The notes beneath the pieces were generated by a model. It was not told the DNA's origin. It was given only the letters and a program-made list of their open reading frames with translations, and made no database searches. The translations under genes were made by a program, and so were the position numbers. 64,000 nt of DNA, from contig NZ_FRBV01000002.1 in the NCBI RefSeq assembly GCF_900142705.1, positions 248,001 through 312,000 of the forward strand, read 5' to 3'. Positions 25,494 to 34,031 of this stretch are shown piece by piece; position 1 is the first letter of the stretch, and each line of letters opens with the position of its first letter. Source of the stretch: Nitrosospira sp. Nsp11 (GTDB lineage: Bacteria > Pseudomonadota > Gammaproteobacteria > Burkholderiales > Nitrosomonadaceae).

Positions 25494-28048
25494 TGAAAAA
25501 TAAATATAAAAGCAGCGCGAACATTGTTGCGTCCCGGCTTACCACCTGTTTGGCTAACGCTGATGAGCTCATGGAGATGCCCGTCTGTGCGATTCGCTCC
25601 GAAAACCACAACGTGGCACGAAAGCGCAATGGCAGGAAAGCAAAATCCAGTTTATACCGATCTTCCCTTGCAGCGGCAGTACAGGGTGCGCTACTTTTTC
25701 TTGGCGCTGCTGCCATAGCCTTGCCTCATGCGGCCTTTGCCGAGTCAGGCGTTGGCAACAGCACCCATGCGCAGCCATACAATATTTCTGCTGGCCCGCT
25801 GGAAGATGCTCTCAATCATTTTGCAAGGCAGACACGCGTCAAGCTTTCCTTCGCTGTCGCCGATGTTAAAGATGTCAAGACGCAAGGGCTAAACGGCAAT
25901 TTTTCAGTGCAAGGCGGATTGAACCGTCTTCTGACTGGAAGCGGCCTCGAGGCGGTACCGCAGGCTAATGGGTACATTGTAAGGAAACTACCCGCGATAG
26001 GGGCAGATCAACCTGCGGCGCTACCGCCAATAAAAGTTTCTGCAAGCACTATAACCAGCCCGACCGATGGTTATATGGCCACAAAAAGTTTTAGCGCCAC
26101 CCGAACCGATACCCCGCTGCGCGATGTACCCCAATCCATCACTGTTGTAACGCAGGAGATGATCAAGGATCAGACCATGCAGGGCATCGGCGACGTGGTG
26201 CGTTATGTGCCGGGTGTCAACACATCACAAGGGGAGGGTAATCGCGATACCGTGATTTTTCGTGGTAGCAGCTCGACAGGAGACTTTTATGTCGATGGGT
26301 TGCGCGATGACGTTCAGTATTTCCGCGATCTCTACAATGTAGACCGGGTCGAGGTCCTGAAAGGATCCAACGGGATGATTTTCGGGCGGGGCGGGGCGGG
26401 TGGCGTGATCAATCGCGTCATCAAGGAGGCCGGTTGGACACCCATTCGTGAAATTTCGGCGCAGTATGGATCCTTCAGCCATAAGCGGATTGCGGTCGAT
26501 ATCGGCCAACCCATCAACGACGTCGCGGCTTTCCGGCTCAACGCGATGTACGAACACTCGAACAGCTATCGTAACGGCGTCGACCTTGAGCGAGGCGGGG
26601 TCAATCCCACGTTTACATTTAAGCCGACTGCTCAAACCAAGGTCGTGCTGAGCGGGGAATACTTCTTCGATCGGCGTACCGCAGACCGCGGCATTCCTTC
26701 TTTCATGGGGCGCCCAGCCAATACGGATCGCTCGACCTTCTTCGGCAATGCGGAAAACAGCCCGACGAATGTCGACGCCTGGTCGCTGAATTCGCTCATC
26801 GAGCACAGGTTCGATAACAATCTTAAAGTCCGTAACCGTACCCGTTATGCCAGTTACGACAAGTTCTACCAGAACGTATTTGCCGGCAGTGCTGCTTCGG
26901 CCGAAGATGCTACGGGAACAGTGGCGATTTCGGCCTACAACAATGCAACCCAGCGCCAGAATCTTTTCACTCAGACAGACTTTCTGTACAACCTCGAAAC
27001 TTGGGGTGTGAAGCATGAGTTCATGACGGGCGTGGAGTATGGCCGCCAAGTTTCGGACAACTTCCGCAATAGCGGTTTTTTCAGTACGCCTAATCGAGTA
27101 TCCTTTCTTAACCCCACTTTTCTGGGCCCGGTCTCCTTCTCACAGAGCCCCACTGATGCCGATAATCACGGTGTGGTAGAGGTGGTGGGAATCTATTTAC
27201 AGGATCAGATCACGCTTCTCCCCCAATTGAAGGCTGTTCTGGGCATACGCTACGATAATTTCGATGCGAATTTTGTCAATAATCGCAACGGGCAGCGGAT
27301 ACATACCAATGATGGACTGGTTTCGCCTCGGGTCGGATTGATATATAAACCGATCGAAGAAGTATCCATTTATGGCAACTACAGTCTGGCTTATGTACCG
27401 CGTGCGGGCGATCAGCTCAGTTCGTTAACGCTGAGCAACGCGGCGCTCAAGCCTGAAAGTTTCATGAACCTGGAACTGGGCGCCAAGTGGGATATCCGCC
27501 CTGATCTTGCATTGACCACGGCGCTGTATCAACTGGACCGCAGCAATGTAATTACTCAGGATCCCAGCGATCTCAGCCGGACAAACCTGGTCGATGGCCA
27601 GCGTTCCCGAGGGGCGGAGATAGGCTTGATGGGCCGCATCACTCCGCAGTGGAGCGTAATGGGGGGATATGCCTATACCGATGCGGAGATTAGCAAGGCG
27701 TTAGTCACCAGCACAGGGAGCACTACTCCGGCCGGTTCGGTTGTGGCACAAGTTCCCAAGCACACGGTTTCCATGTGGAACCGCTACGATTTCACACCGT
27801 TTATCGGGCTGGGTTTGGGCGTGATCCATCGCAGCAGCATGTATGCTGCAGTAGACAATACCGTGCTCCTGCCCGGCTTCACTCGACTGGATGCGGCCAT
27901 GTTCGTCCGCCTCAACAAAACCCTGCGGGTCCAGGCAAATATCGAAAACATAGCCAATGTCAACTATGTTGCGTCAGCCAACAGCAATAACAACATAACA
28001 CCCGGTGCGCCCCGCATTTTTCGCTTGACGGTCGTTGCCAACTTTTAG
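25487..28048 (+). CDS. TonB-dependent siderophore receptor with STN signalling domain
   Basis: An 853-residue outer-membrane receptor. After an unusually long N-terminus (about 85 residues to ALPHAAFAESG) comes an STN domain (about 95-165; AGPLEDALNHFARQTRVKLS and a NGYIVRKL end). The plug (about 180-320; TPLRDVPQSITVVTQEMIKD, NTSQGEGNRDTVIFRGSSST, RVEVLKGSNGMIFGRGGAGG) and a barrel ending in Phe follow. STN domains normally contact an anti-sigma factor of the FecR type, but no fecI/fecR genes are in this window. The start is TTG at 25487 or GTG at 25493; the GTG is better spaced from GGAG. A Fur box and structured leader precede it. The ligand is unknown. Confidence 0.92.
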   Translation: MAVKNKYKSSANIVASRLTTCLANADELMEMPVCAIRSENHNVARKRNGRKAKSSLYRSSLAAAVQGALLFLGAAAIALPHAAFAESGVGNSTHAQPYNISAGPLEDALNHFARQTRVKLSFAVADVKDVKTQGLNGNFSVQGGLNRLLTGSGLEAVPQANGYIVRKLPAIGADQPAALPPIKVSASTITSPTDGYMATKSFSATRTDTPLRDVPQSITVVTQEMIKDQTMQGIGDVVRYVPGVNTSQGEGNRDTVIFRGSSSTGDFYVDGLRDDVQYFRDLYNVDRVEVLKGSNGMIFGRGGAGGVINRVIKEAGWTPIREISAQYGSFSHKRIAVDIGQPINDVAAFRLNAMYEHSNSYRNGVDLERGGVNPTFTFKPTAQTKVVLSGEYFFDRRTADRGIPSFMGRPANTDRSTFFGNAENSPTNVDAWSLNSLIEHRFDNNLKVRNRTRYASYDKFYQNVFAGSAASAEDATGTVAISAYNNATQRQNLFTQTDFLYNLETWGVKHEFMTGVEYGRQVSDNFRNSGFFSTPNRVSFLNPTFLGPVSFSQSPTDADNHGVVEVVGIYLQDQITLLPQLKAVLGIRYDNFDANFVNNRNGQRIHTNDGLVSPRVGLIYKPIEEVSIYGNYSLAYVPRAGDQLSSLTLSNAALKPESFMNLELGAKWDIRPDLALTTALYQLDRSNVITQDPSDLSRTNLVDGQRSRGAEIGLMGRITPQWSVMGGYAYTDAEISKALVTSTGSTTPAGSVVAQVPKHTVSMWNRYDFTPFIGLGLGVIHRSSMYAAVDNTVLLPGFTRLDAAMFVRLNKTLRVQANIENIANVNYVASANSNNNITPGAPRIFRLTVVANF

Positions 28049-28184
28049 ATTGGTTATGAATCATGAGCATAGGGGTCATGAGCATCTGAAACCGGACTTC
28101 ATGAATGGGATGGCTATGTAAAAACCACGCATTGGTCCAACGCGATAAATGCCCCGAACCTCAGGTTTTTGTTTTCGAGTTAAC

Positions 28185-28210
28185 ACAAAAAAGCCTCCCG
28201 AAGGAGGCTT
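28185..28210 (-). terminator. Rho-independent terminator (minus strand)
   Basis: On the minus strand AAGCCTCC-TTCG-GGAGGCTT is followed by a run of T. It is a classic 8-bp stem with a UUCG tetraloop, just after the PEP-CTERM remnant's stop codon. Confidence 0.85.
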
Positions 28211-28260
28211 GGATAATCCTCTTATCCTTTGAAGACCGATTCCTGAGGTTGACTGGAAAT

Positions 28261-28413
28261 TCAGGCGTTCCTGTTATTGCCCCGTCGCCGGACCATTGCG
28301 CCCATCAGCCCTAGGCCAGCCAGCAACATCGCATAGGATTCGGGTTCCGGCACCGAACTGACTGGAGAGTGTGCCGTCGTCGTATTCCAACCATCAGTAT
28401 CCTTACGCGATCC
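28261..28413 (-). pseudogene. C-terminal remnant of a PEP-CTERM protein
   Basis: The minus strand encodes about 50 residues ending VSSVPEPESYAMLLAGLGLM then GAMVRRRGNNRNA and stop. This is a textbook PEP-CTERM signal: VPEP motif, hydrophobic helix, basic tail. An in-frame stop at 28416-28414 and the absence of any signal peptide or body upstream show that the rest of the gene is gone. A good terminator directly after its stop suggests the 3' end of a once-complete gene. The tail resembles that of the DUF839 protein at 6483-7865 (SYAMLLAGLGLMGAMVRRR against THAMMLAGLVLMGAVVRRR), so the two may share ancestry. Confidence 0.8.
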
Positions 28414-28454
28414 TTATCGCGCATGCGGCATCTTCTTAAGCTTTGGGCGGCTGC

Positions 28455-28655
28455 TTAGCAACACCGCGTAACTTTACCATTGCTGCCATAACGCGCCTCC
28501 TGGCGCTCCCGGAAGAATTCCTGGTAAGACATGATCGACTTGTCCGGATGCGCATTTTTCATGTGGTCGACATAAGTACTGTATTCGGGCACGCCAACCA
28601 TGAGCCGCATGCTCTGTCCCAGGTACTGAACCGTTCTGCTTACTTTATTTAGCAT
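28455..28655 (-). CDS. yjiX: YbdD/YjiX-family small protein
   Basis: A 66-residue cytoplasmic protein of the DUF466 family, almost always encoded after a CstA-type transporter and thought to support its activity. The chain carries the family signature: MLNKVSRTVQYLGQSMRLMV, VPEYSTYVDHMKNAHPDKS, SYQEFFRERQEARYG and a Cys-Cys C-terminus. It lies 42 bases after cstA on the same strand. Confidence 0.9.
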   Translation of the reverse strand: MLNKVSRTVQYLGQSMRLMVGVPEYSTYVDHMKNAHPDKSIMSYQEFFRERQEARYGSNGKVTRCC

Positions 28656-28697
28656 AAATGAACCCTTAGTTCTTGCCCCTTATGGTTTTGCCGCCCC

Positions 28698-30767
28698 TCA
28701 CGTTCTTGCCGCCTCGACCGGCAGCAATTCGAATGGTGCTTCTTTAGCGGTAGGTCTGCCTGTGGCGCGTGCGCGTAGTACTGTCCGGATACCAAAAAAC
28801 AGGATGTTGATCAGTACCAGCATGAACAATCCCGCTAGCGATGCATTCACATAGTCGTTAAAAATCACCTGTTGCATCTGCTCTAGTGATTTGGCTGGCG
28901 CAAGAAGCACGCCGTCCGCGACAGCGTCCTTGTATTTACCGGCGTGCGCCAGAAAACCGATGCGCGGATTCGCATCGAATATCTTCTGCCAGGCAGCGGT
29001 CAGCGTGCAAACCAGCACCCATGTGGCGGGTATGATCGTCACCCAGGCGAACCGGTCAAGCTTCATCTTGAACAACACGCCGGTACAGAGAATCAGCGCA
29101 ATGCCGGCGAGCATCTGATTGGAAATCCCGAACAGCGGCCACAGCGTATTGATCCCGCCCAACGGATCAACCACCCCCTGGTACAGGAAATATCCCCAGC
29201 CGGCAACGCAGATACCGGTCGCGATCAGGCTGGCAATCAATGAATCCGTGCGTTTCATCGACGGGATGAAGGTGCCCAGCAAATCCTGCAGCATGAAGCG
29301 TCCGGCGCGGGTTCCCGCATCGACCGCGGTCAGGATGAACAGCGCCTCGAACAGGATCGCGAAGTGGTACCAGAACGCCATCATTGCCTTGCCGCCGGCA
29401 AATTCCGACAGGATTTGCGCCATGCCCACAGCCAGCGTCGGGGCGCCGCCGGTACGCGAAATAATGGTATGTTCCCCAACGTCCCGCGCGGTCTGCGTGA
29501 CCATCTCGGGCGTGAGATAAAAACCCCATTGCGATATGGTTTGCGCAGCCGATTCCGCTGTGGTGCCGATGATTGCGGCCGGGCTATTCATGGCGAAATA
29601 CACCCCGGGCTCAAGCGTTGAGGCGGCAATAAGCGCCATGATGGCGACAAACGATTCCATCAGCATCGCCCCGTAGCCGATGAAGCGGGCATCGGTCTCG
29701 TTTCGGATCATCTTCGGGGTGGTGCCGGACGAGATGAGCGAGTGAAAACCGGATACCGCGCCACAGGCGATGGTAATGAACAGGAAGGGGAACAGGCTGC
29801 CCGACCAGACCGGGCCGGAGCCATCCACGAACTGCGTGAATGCCGGCATCTTGAGTGTTGGTGAAATGAAGATGACGCCGATGGCCAGGCCGACAATCGT
29901 ACCGATCTTGAGGAAGGTGGACAGATAGTCGCGCGGCGCCAGCAAGAGCCAGACCGGCAGTACGGAAGCGATGAAGCCGTAGGCGATCAGTATCCAGGTC
30001 AACTGCTCACCGGTCAGGGTGAACATGACCGCCAGCGCGGGAATTTCCTGCACGTATTGCCCGCCGATGATCGACAGCATCAACAAGACGAAGCCGATCA
30101 ATGACACTTCCCCGATCGCGCCGGGGCGGATATAACGCGCATACACGCCCATGAACAAGGCAATGGGCATGGTAGCCGCTACCGTGAAGGTGCCCCATGG
30201 CGATTCCGCCAGTGCTTTGACCACGATCAGCGCCAGCACCGCCAGCAGGATCAGCATGATGAAAAAAGTGCCGAAGAGGGCGATCATGCCGGGTATCTGC
30301 CCCAGTTCCGACTTGATCAGGTCGCCCAGCGAGCGGCCATCGCGGCGCGTGGAAATGAATAGCACAACAAAATCCTGTACCGCACCGGCAAAGACGACTC
30401 CCGCCAGCAGCCACAACATGCCCGGCATATAACCCATCTGCGCTGCCAATATTGGGCCGACGAGCGGACCGGCGCCGGCAATCGCGGCGAAATGATGCCC
30501 GAACAATACGTATTTGTTGGTTGGCACATAATCCAGGCCGTCATTGAATTTGTAAGCCGGCGTCATGCGAGTAGGGTCCAGCCTCAGCACCCGGCTGGCA
30601 ATGAACTGGCTGTAGAAGCGATAGGCGATGGTGTAGACGCAGACGGTGGCAATAACAATCCAGATGGCGCCTATCGATTCGCCATGGTGCAGCGCGATGA
30701 AAGCGAATGCAAACGCGCCAAGAGCGGCAAACGCCCACCAGCCGATCTTAGTGATGAGATGATTCAT
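28698..30767 (-). CDS. cstA: CstA-family carbon starvation / peptide or pyruvate transporter
   Basis: A 689-residue inner-membrane transporter with about 16-18 predicted helices. E. coli relatives CstA and BtsT import peptides or pyruvate. Conserved segments: FNDGLDYVPTNKYVLFGHHF, AAIAGAGPLVGPILAAQMGY, FVVLFISTRRDGRSLGDLIK, GFHSLISSGTTPKMI, RFIGYGAMLMESFVAIMALI and ILFEALFILTAVDAGTRAGR. The length is normal and the start is well supported by alignment of the first helix. Its partner yjiX follows. In an ammonia oxidiser it may recover organic carbon, but the substrate is not shown by the sequence. Confidence 0.92.
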   Translation of the reverse strand: MNHLITKIGWWAFAALGAFAFAFIALHHGESIGAIWIVIATVCVYTIAYRFYSQFIASRVLRLDPTRMTPAYKFNDGLDYVPTNKYVLFGHHFAAIAGAGPLVGPILAAQMGYMPGMLWLLAGVVFAGAVQDFVVLFISTRRDGRSLGDLIKSELGQIPGMIALFGTFFIMLILLAVLALIVVKALAESPWGTFTVAATMPIALFMGVYARYIRPGAIGEVSLIGFVLLMLSIIGGQYVQEIPALAVMFTLTGEQLTWILIAYGFIASVLPVWLLLAPRDYLSTFLKIGTIVGLAIGVIFISPTLKMPAFTQFVDGSGPVWSGSLFPFLFITIACGAVSGFHSLISSGTTPKMIRNETDARFIGYGAMLMESFVAIMALIAASTLEPGVYFAMNSPAAIIGTTAESAAQTISQWGFYLTPEMVTQTARDVGEHTIISRTGGAPTLAVGMAQILSEFAGGKAMMAFWYHFAILFEALFILTAVDAGTRAGRFMLQDLLGTFIPSMKRTDSLIASLIATGICVAGWGYFLYQGVVDPLGGINTLWPLFGISNQMLAGIALILCTGVLFKMKLDRFAWVTIIPATWVLVCTLTAAWQKIFDANPRIGFLAHAGKYKDAVADGVLLAPAKSLEQMQQVIFNDYVNASLAGLFMLVLINILFFGIRTVLRARATGRPTAKEAPFELLPVEAART

Positions 30768-31137
30768 TATCTGTTCCAGGGGGTGATGGGATGATTCATT
30801 GTCTGAAATTGGTCAGAAACGTTCAGCGCTTCAGGTTAAAGCAAGGCTGTTTCGACAAGCCCAGTGTTCAACCTGCCAATTATTATCTTATTAAGCGAGC
30901 GCACACTGGAATTATAAATAAAGTAATGCAAAAGATCAGAATGGTAACCGCAGCACATGATTTTACGTGGCAATAATTGGATGCGATTTTTTGTGTAGAG
31001 GTGGATTATGGGTTTTTATATAGATAAATAATTGTGGTTAGCCGTGAGTAGCATGGTTACAGCTGACCCTATATATTTTCGCAAGATAGGGATCATGGAA
31101 CCGGGTTAGGCCGATTCCCGAGTCAAAAGAACATCAG
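30768..31137. other. Intergenic stretch upstream of cstA
   Basis: No gene is supported. It should hold the cstA promoter near its left end. The right part (from about 31050) leads into the group II intron remnant and may be intron sequence. Confidence 0.4.
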
Positions 31138-31210
31138 AAAGCCGTATGCGGGAAAACCGCATACACGGTTTTAGGAGGGAGGGCAGGCGGAAGTCTTTTC
31201 TCTACTCTAC
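31138..31210 (+). mobile_element. 3' end of a group II intron (domain V remnant)
   Basis: The stretch beginning at 31138 reads AAAGCCGTATGCGGG, AAAA, CCGCATACACGGTTT, which has the form of group II intron domain V: an AGCCGT-TGCGG stem, a GAAA-like loop and the returning strand. A GAGGGAGGGC segment and CTCTACTCTAC at 31200-31210 resemble domain VI and the usual 3' end of bacterial introns. No reverse transcriptase frame is present upstream, so only the 3' tail remains. Confidence 0.65.
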
Positions 31211-31433
31211 CTATTGGTTTTTTCATCGATTGACCGTCTTGTGCTGCAATACTGGCAATTTTATTTGCTGCTAAGAGCAACGTGCGCGCACATCCCGAGC
31301 ACATCCTTTAACCTTTTTTACATAGTGGTTTAAGAGCGATACCGCACAGACCGCTTTTTGATTCGTGCCCATTATTCCAAAAAATAAAATTTTTTGAGGA
31401 GTATGTTTCTTTAAATGAAATAGGAGGTCCCAC

Positions 31434-31760
31434 ATGGAAAAGAAATTATTCATGTCAGTTGTCCTGCCCGCGGCGATGGTATTCGCAACCTCGGCTTTTG
31501 CCGGAGATCAGGAGAGAATTCAGTGGACGGATGTACCGCCTGCCGTTCAGAAAACGATAACCGATCACGCAGGTGGCGGAAAAATCGAAGAAATTGAGAA
31601 GGAAACGAAAATACAGCACGCTCGAGCTCTTCATTTCGACAACGACAAAATTGTTACCGTTTATGAAGCCGAGGTAGAGAAACCAGACGGCAAGGAGATT
31701 GAGATCAAGGTTGGCGAAGATGGCAAGCTCATCAAGATAAAATCGGAAAAAGTCGATTAA
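31434..31760 (+). CDS. Small exported PepSY-like protein
   Basis: A 108-residue periplasmic protein. It has a signal peptide of about 22 residues ending TSAFA, then a compact domain with VPPAVQKTITDHAGGGKIEE, EKETKIQHARALHFDNDKIV and YEAEVEKPDGKEIEIKVGED. This helix-plus-sheet pattern resembles PepSY-like or BLIP-like repeats that bind peptides or inhibit proteases. AGGAGG lies eight bases before the ATG. It stands alone, with no neighbour on the same strand that would reveal its job. Confidence 0.75.
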   Translation: MEKKLFMSVVLPAAMVFATSAFAGDQERIQWTDVPPAVQKTITDHAGGGKIEEIEKETKIQHARALHFDNDKIVTVYEAEVEKPDGKEIEIKVGEDGKLIKIKSEKVD

Positions 31761-32120
31761 AAATCAACAGGGTCAGATTCGATTGATTTTCCATTCCAAG
31801 GTTTAAATCGGCTTTAGCCAGTCAGCTTTAGCTGCGACAATATGCTGCACGGAGGGAGATGTGGCATATGGTTACGGATACCAGTCACTCAGTTTTTCAA
31901 ATTGAGTACCGCTTTGTCCATAACGAAGTACCGGTATCAGGTACTGAAAAAGCCTTGCGAATATTCCGCCTATATTTGCGCCGCAGCTGTCCGTGCACTG
32001 CAGCAAGAAATTGCTCTCGTTCAACTGCGGCGTTACTCCTAATTCTTTCTTTTATTTAAATAAAATGGTTAAAACCACCGCGTTTCGACGGTGATTTTAA
32101 CTTTAAATGTGTTGACTCAT
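31761..32120. other. Intergenic stretch
   Basis: No gene supported. Two overlapping short frames near 31842-32059 show no family features. An imperfect palindrome with TTTATTTAAATAAAA (around 32050) and ACCACCGCG...CGGTG follow, perhaps linked to the adjacent transposase remnant. Confidence 0.35.
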
Positions 32121-32201
32121 GACATGCACGCCTATGTGCTGATGACCAACCAGGTGCATTTGTTCATTGAAAAAATGGATAAGGCCGGCGGCCAAGGGTA
32201 G
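32121..32201 (+). pseudogene. Remnant of a Y1 (IS200-like / REP-associated) transposase
   Basis: A 26-codon frame reads DMHAYVLMTNQVHLFIEK and then stops. HAYVLMTNHVHLL is the hallmark His-hydrophobic-His motif of REP-associated tyrosine transposases. Here the first His of the HUH pair is replaced by Gln and the remainder is missing. Confidence 0.7.
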
Positions 32202-32274
32202 AGACAGGCGCCCGGAACAATACGGCATACCCTGACATTATGCGAAATAAGCTTACTCCGCTACCCGCGTGCGG

Positions 32275-34014
32275 TTAACCGATTACCACTGCCGGCGTAA
32301 CCTCAAATTGACCGTTCGGCACAATATCCACCAGGCACGAGTGGCCATAGGTGATGTTGTCAGAGCCGCCTGCGTCGACAAAATTGCTGGTCACAGGCAG
32401 GCCGCCTATGGTTGTCGCGGCGATAAGCGGGTCGGCTCCTAACGGCACATCGTTGCGCGTCTGCGCGAACAGATAGGTCGACCACATGCCGATTTCCTCG
32501 TCTGGCAGCAAGGTAAATTCACCCCGATAGGCACAGTATTTCTGCAGGTGCTTTACGGTGCACATTTCCAGCAGTTTCGGCGATTCATCATTGCCATGAA
32601 AAACGACATGAGTTATGCCTGGAGCGGTGAGATGCAGGCTTGCGGGAGATGTGCCTGACGTCGTTGCGGTTCCCACTTCTGAGGCCCCGTTGAATGCCGT
32701 CATGGTCACCGATGCGTTGAACACGACACTGCCAAACACCTCCTGTACCGGGGTTGAAAATCGTATGGTCAAGCCGGCAGGCGGAAAAACCAGCGCGGGT
32801 GGTTCGGTCGCGCCCCGTTGCACAAAGCATGCGGTGTGGTCCTCAGGGTCAAAAATTATTCCACTGATACTGCGCGGATGCCGAAAACAATCGCCGGATT
32901 TTTGGTCATTGAAGGATATGCAACGCCGTACAGCTTGGCCACCCACCAGGCTATGGTTAGGGTTGTCAATTCTCGGCGCATTATCGATCTCCCAGGGTTT
33001 AAGGATGATTTTATAGGCCCGACGATGGCTCGGGGACATCGCTGCTGCTGTCACAAAGTAATTTTGGCAGGTCTCTCGATTGAGTTCCGCTCCCAGCAGG
33101 GCGAAAAACACCACTTGGTTACCGCGCTGGTAGACAGGCCGGTCGGTGAGCAATTCCTGCGTTTGCACGACGTGCAGGTTCGGCTTGGTCTCCGAGGCCG
33201 AGTATTCCAGTGTGCGCCTATCTGTTACCCGTTGGTATTTCCATTTCACGTCGAGGTTATACGGATACCCTGGTAGCGGTATCTCCGGATACTGCATCTC
33301 AACCGAAACGGTCTCACGCAGGGTACGCGCAGTAAGGTCGGGCACCGTTGCGTCCTGACCACGGCGATGAGGGTCAATCTGATCCGACAACGCTGCTGCG
33401 ACGGCGGCAGCGGCAAAAACTCCGGCCGCTGCATCCACAATGGGATTATCGACAGGTCGATAGTGAAGTTGACCGTTGGGGCAACAGGTCGCACTGTCGA
33501 TAGAGACTTCACTGTTCAGATAGAAGCGCGGCTGCTGCACTTCGTCTCCCATGTGACCGTCTCCATCGAACACCAACACGTGCTCGTTAGTCAGCCCGAC
33601 GGGGCGACCATCATCCTGGGCAAACAGGATCATGGCTAGCGTACCGTATGCGTTCATATTCGCATTGCCCACCGCCATGCCGCCCGCGAGCGTATCGAAC
33701 ATCTGGCTGCGCGTCTCTTTTGTATCTACGGAACCCAGCGGCTTTCGGACTGCAGGAATCACATCAGTGGATATGCCCTCGATTTCACTGGGTATTAAAG
33801 AGTAGCCGCGATCCTGCAATAGCGCAGGCGCGACTTTCTCGCGGACGTAGAAGCCCAGAACGAGTTTCTGGGGTTGGACATATCCACCCTTGGTTTTAAG
33901 CGCGGGAACGATAGCAACGATGTTTGGGTTTGCCATCCACTGCGGAGCGATCCTGGCAATCATGGCTTCGAGTTCAGCGAATGAGCTGGGGTCAAGCGGA
34001 TTCAAGTCAGACAT
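32275..34014 (-). CDS. Protein with the first half of a Nal1-type trypsin-like protease fold
   Basis: A 579-residue protein without signal peptide. Residues 30-200 resemble the start of bacterial Nal1-like serine proteases: NPNIVAIVPALKTKGGYV, KLVLGFYVREKVAP, PSEIEGISTDVIPA, GTLAMILFAQDDGRPVGLTN, and EHVL with the candidate catalytic His145. DNPIVDAAAGVF supplies a candidate Asp194. No GDSG serine motif follows; the rest (200-579) shows unrelated beta-rich sequence, including a LamG/Ig-like stretch near 430-500. The serine-bearing half lies in the gene just upstream in the same operon (17 bases apart). It may be an inactive homologue, or it may pair with that protein. Confidence 0.65.
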   Translation of the reverse strand: MSDLNPLDPSSFAELEAMIARIAPQWMANPNIVAIVPALKTKGGYVQPQKLVLGFYVREKVAPALLQDRGYSLIPSEIEGISTDVIPAVRKPLGSVDTKETRSQMFDTLAGGMAVGNANMNAYGTLAMILFAQDDGRPVGLTNEHVLVFDGDGHMGDEVQQPRFYLNSEVSIDSATCCPNGQLHYRPVDNPIVDAAAGVFAAAAVAAALSDQIDPHRRGQDATVPDLTARTLRETVSVEMQYPEIPLPGYPYNLDVKWKYQRVTDRRTLEYSASETKPNLHVVQTQELLTDRPVYQRGNQVVFFALLGAELNRETCQNYFVTAAAMSPSHRRAYKIILKPWEIDNAPRIDNPNHSLVGGQAVRRCISFNDQKSGDCFRHPRSISGIIFDPEDHTACFVQRGATEPPALVFPPAGLTIRFSTPVQEVFGSVVFNASVTMTAFNGASEVGTATTSGTSPASLHLTAPGITHVVFHGNDESPKLLEMCTVKHLQKYCAYRGEFTLLPDEEIGMWSTYLFAQTRNDVPLGADPLIAATTIGGLPVTSNFVDAGGSDNITYGHSCLVDIVPNGQFEVTPAVVIG

Positions 34015-34031
34015 TTTTCCTGCTCCTGCTA

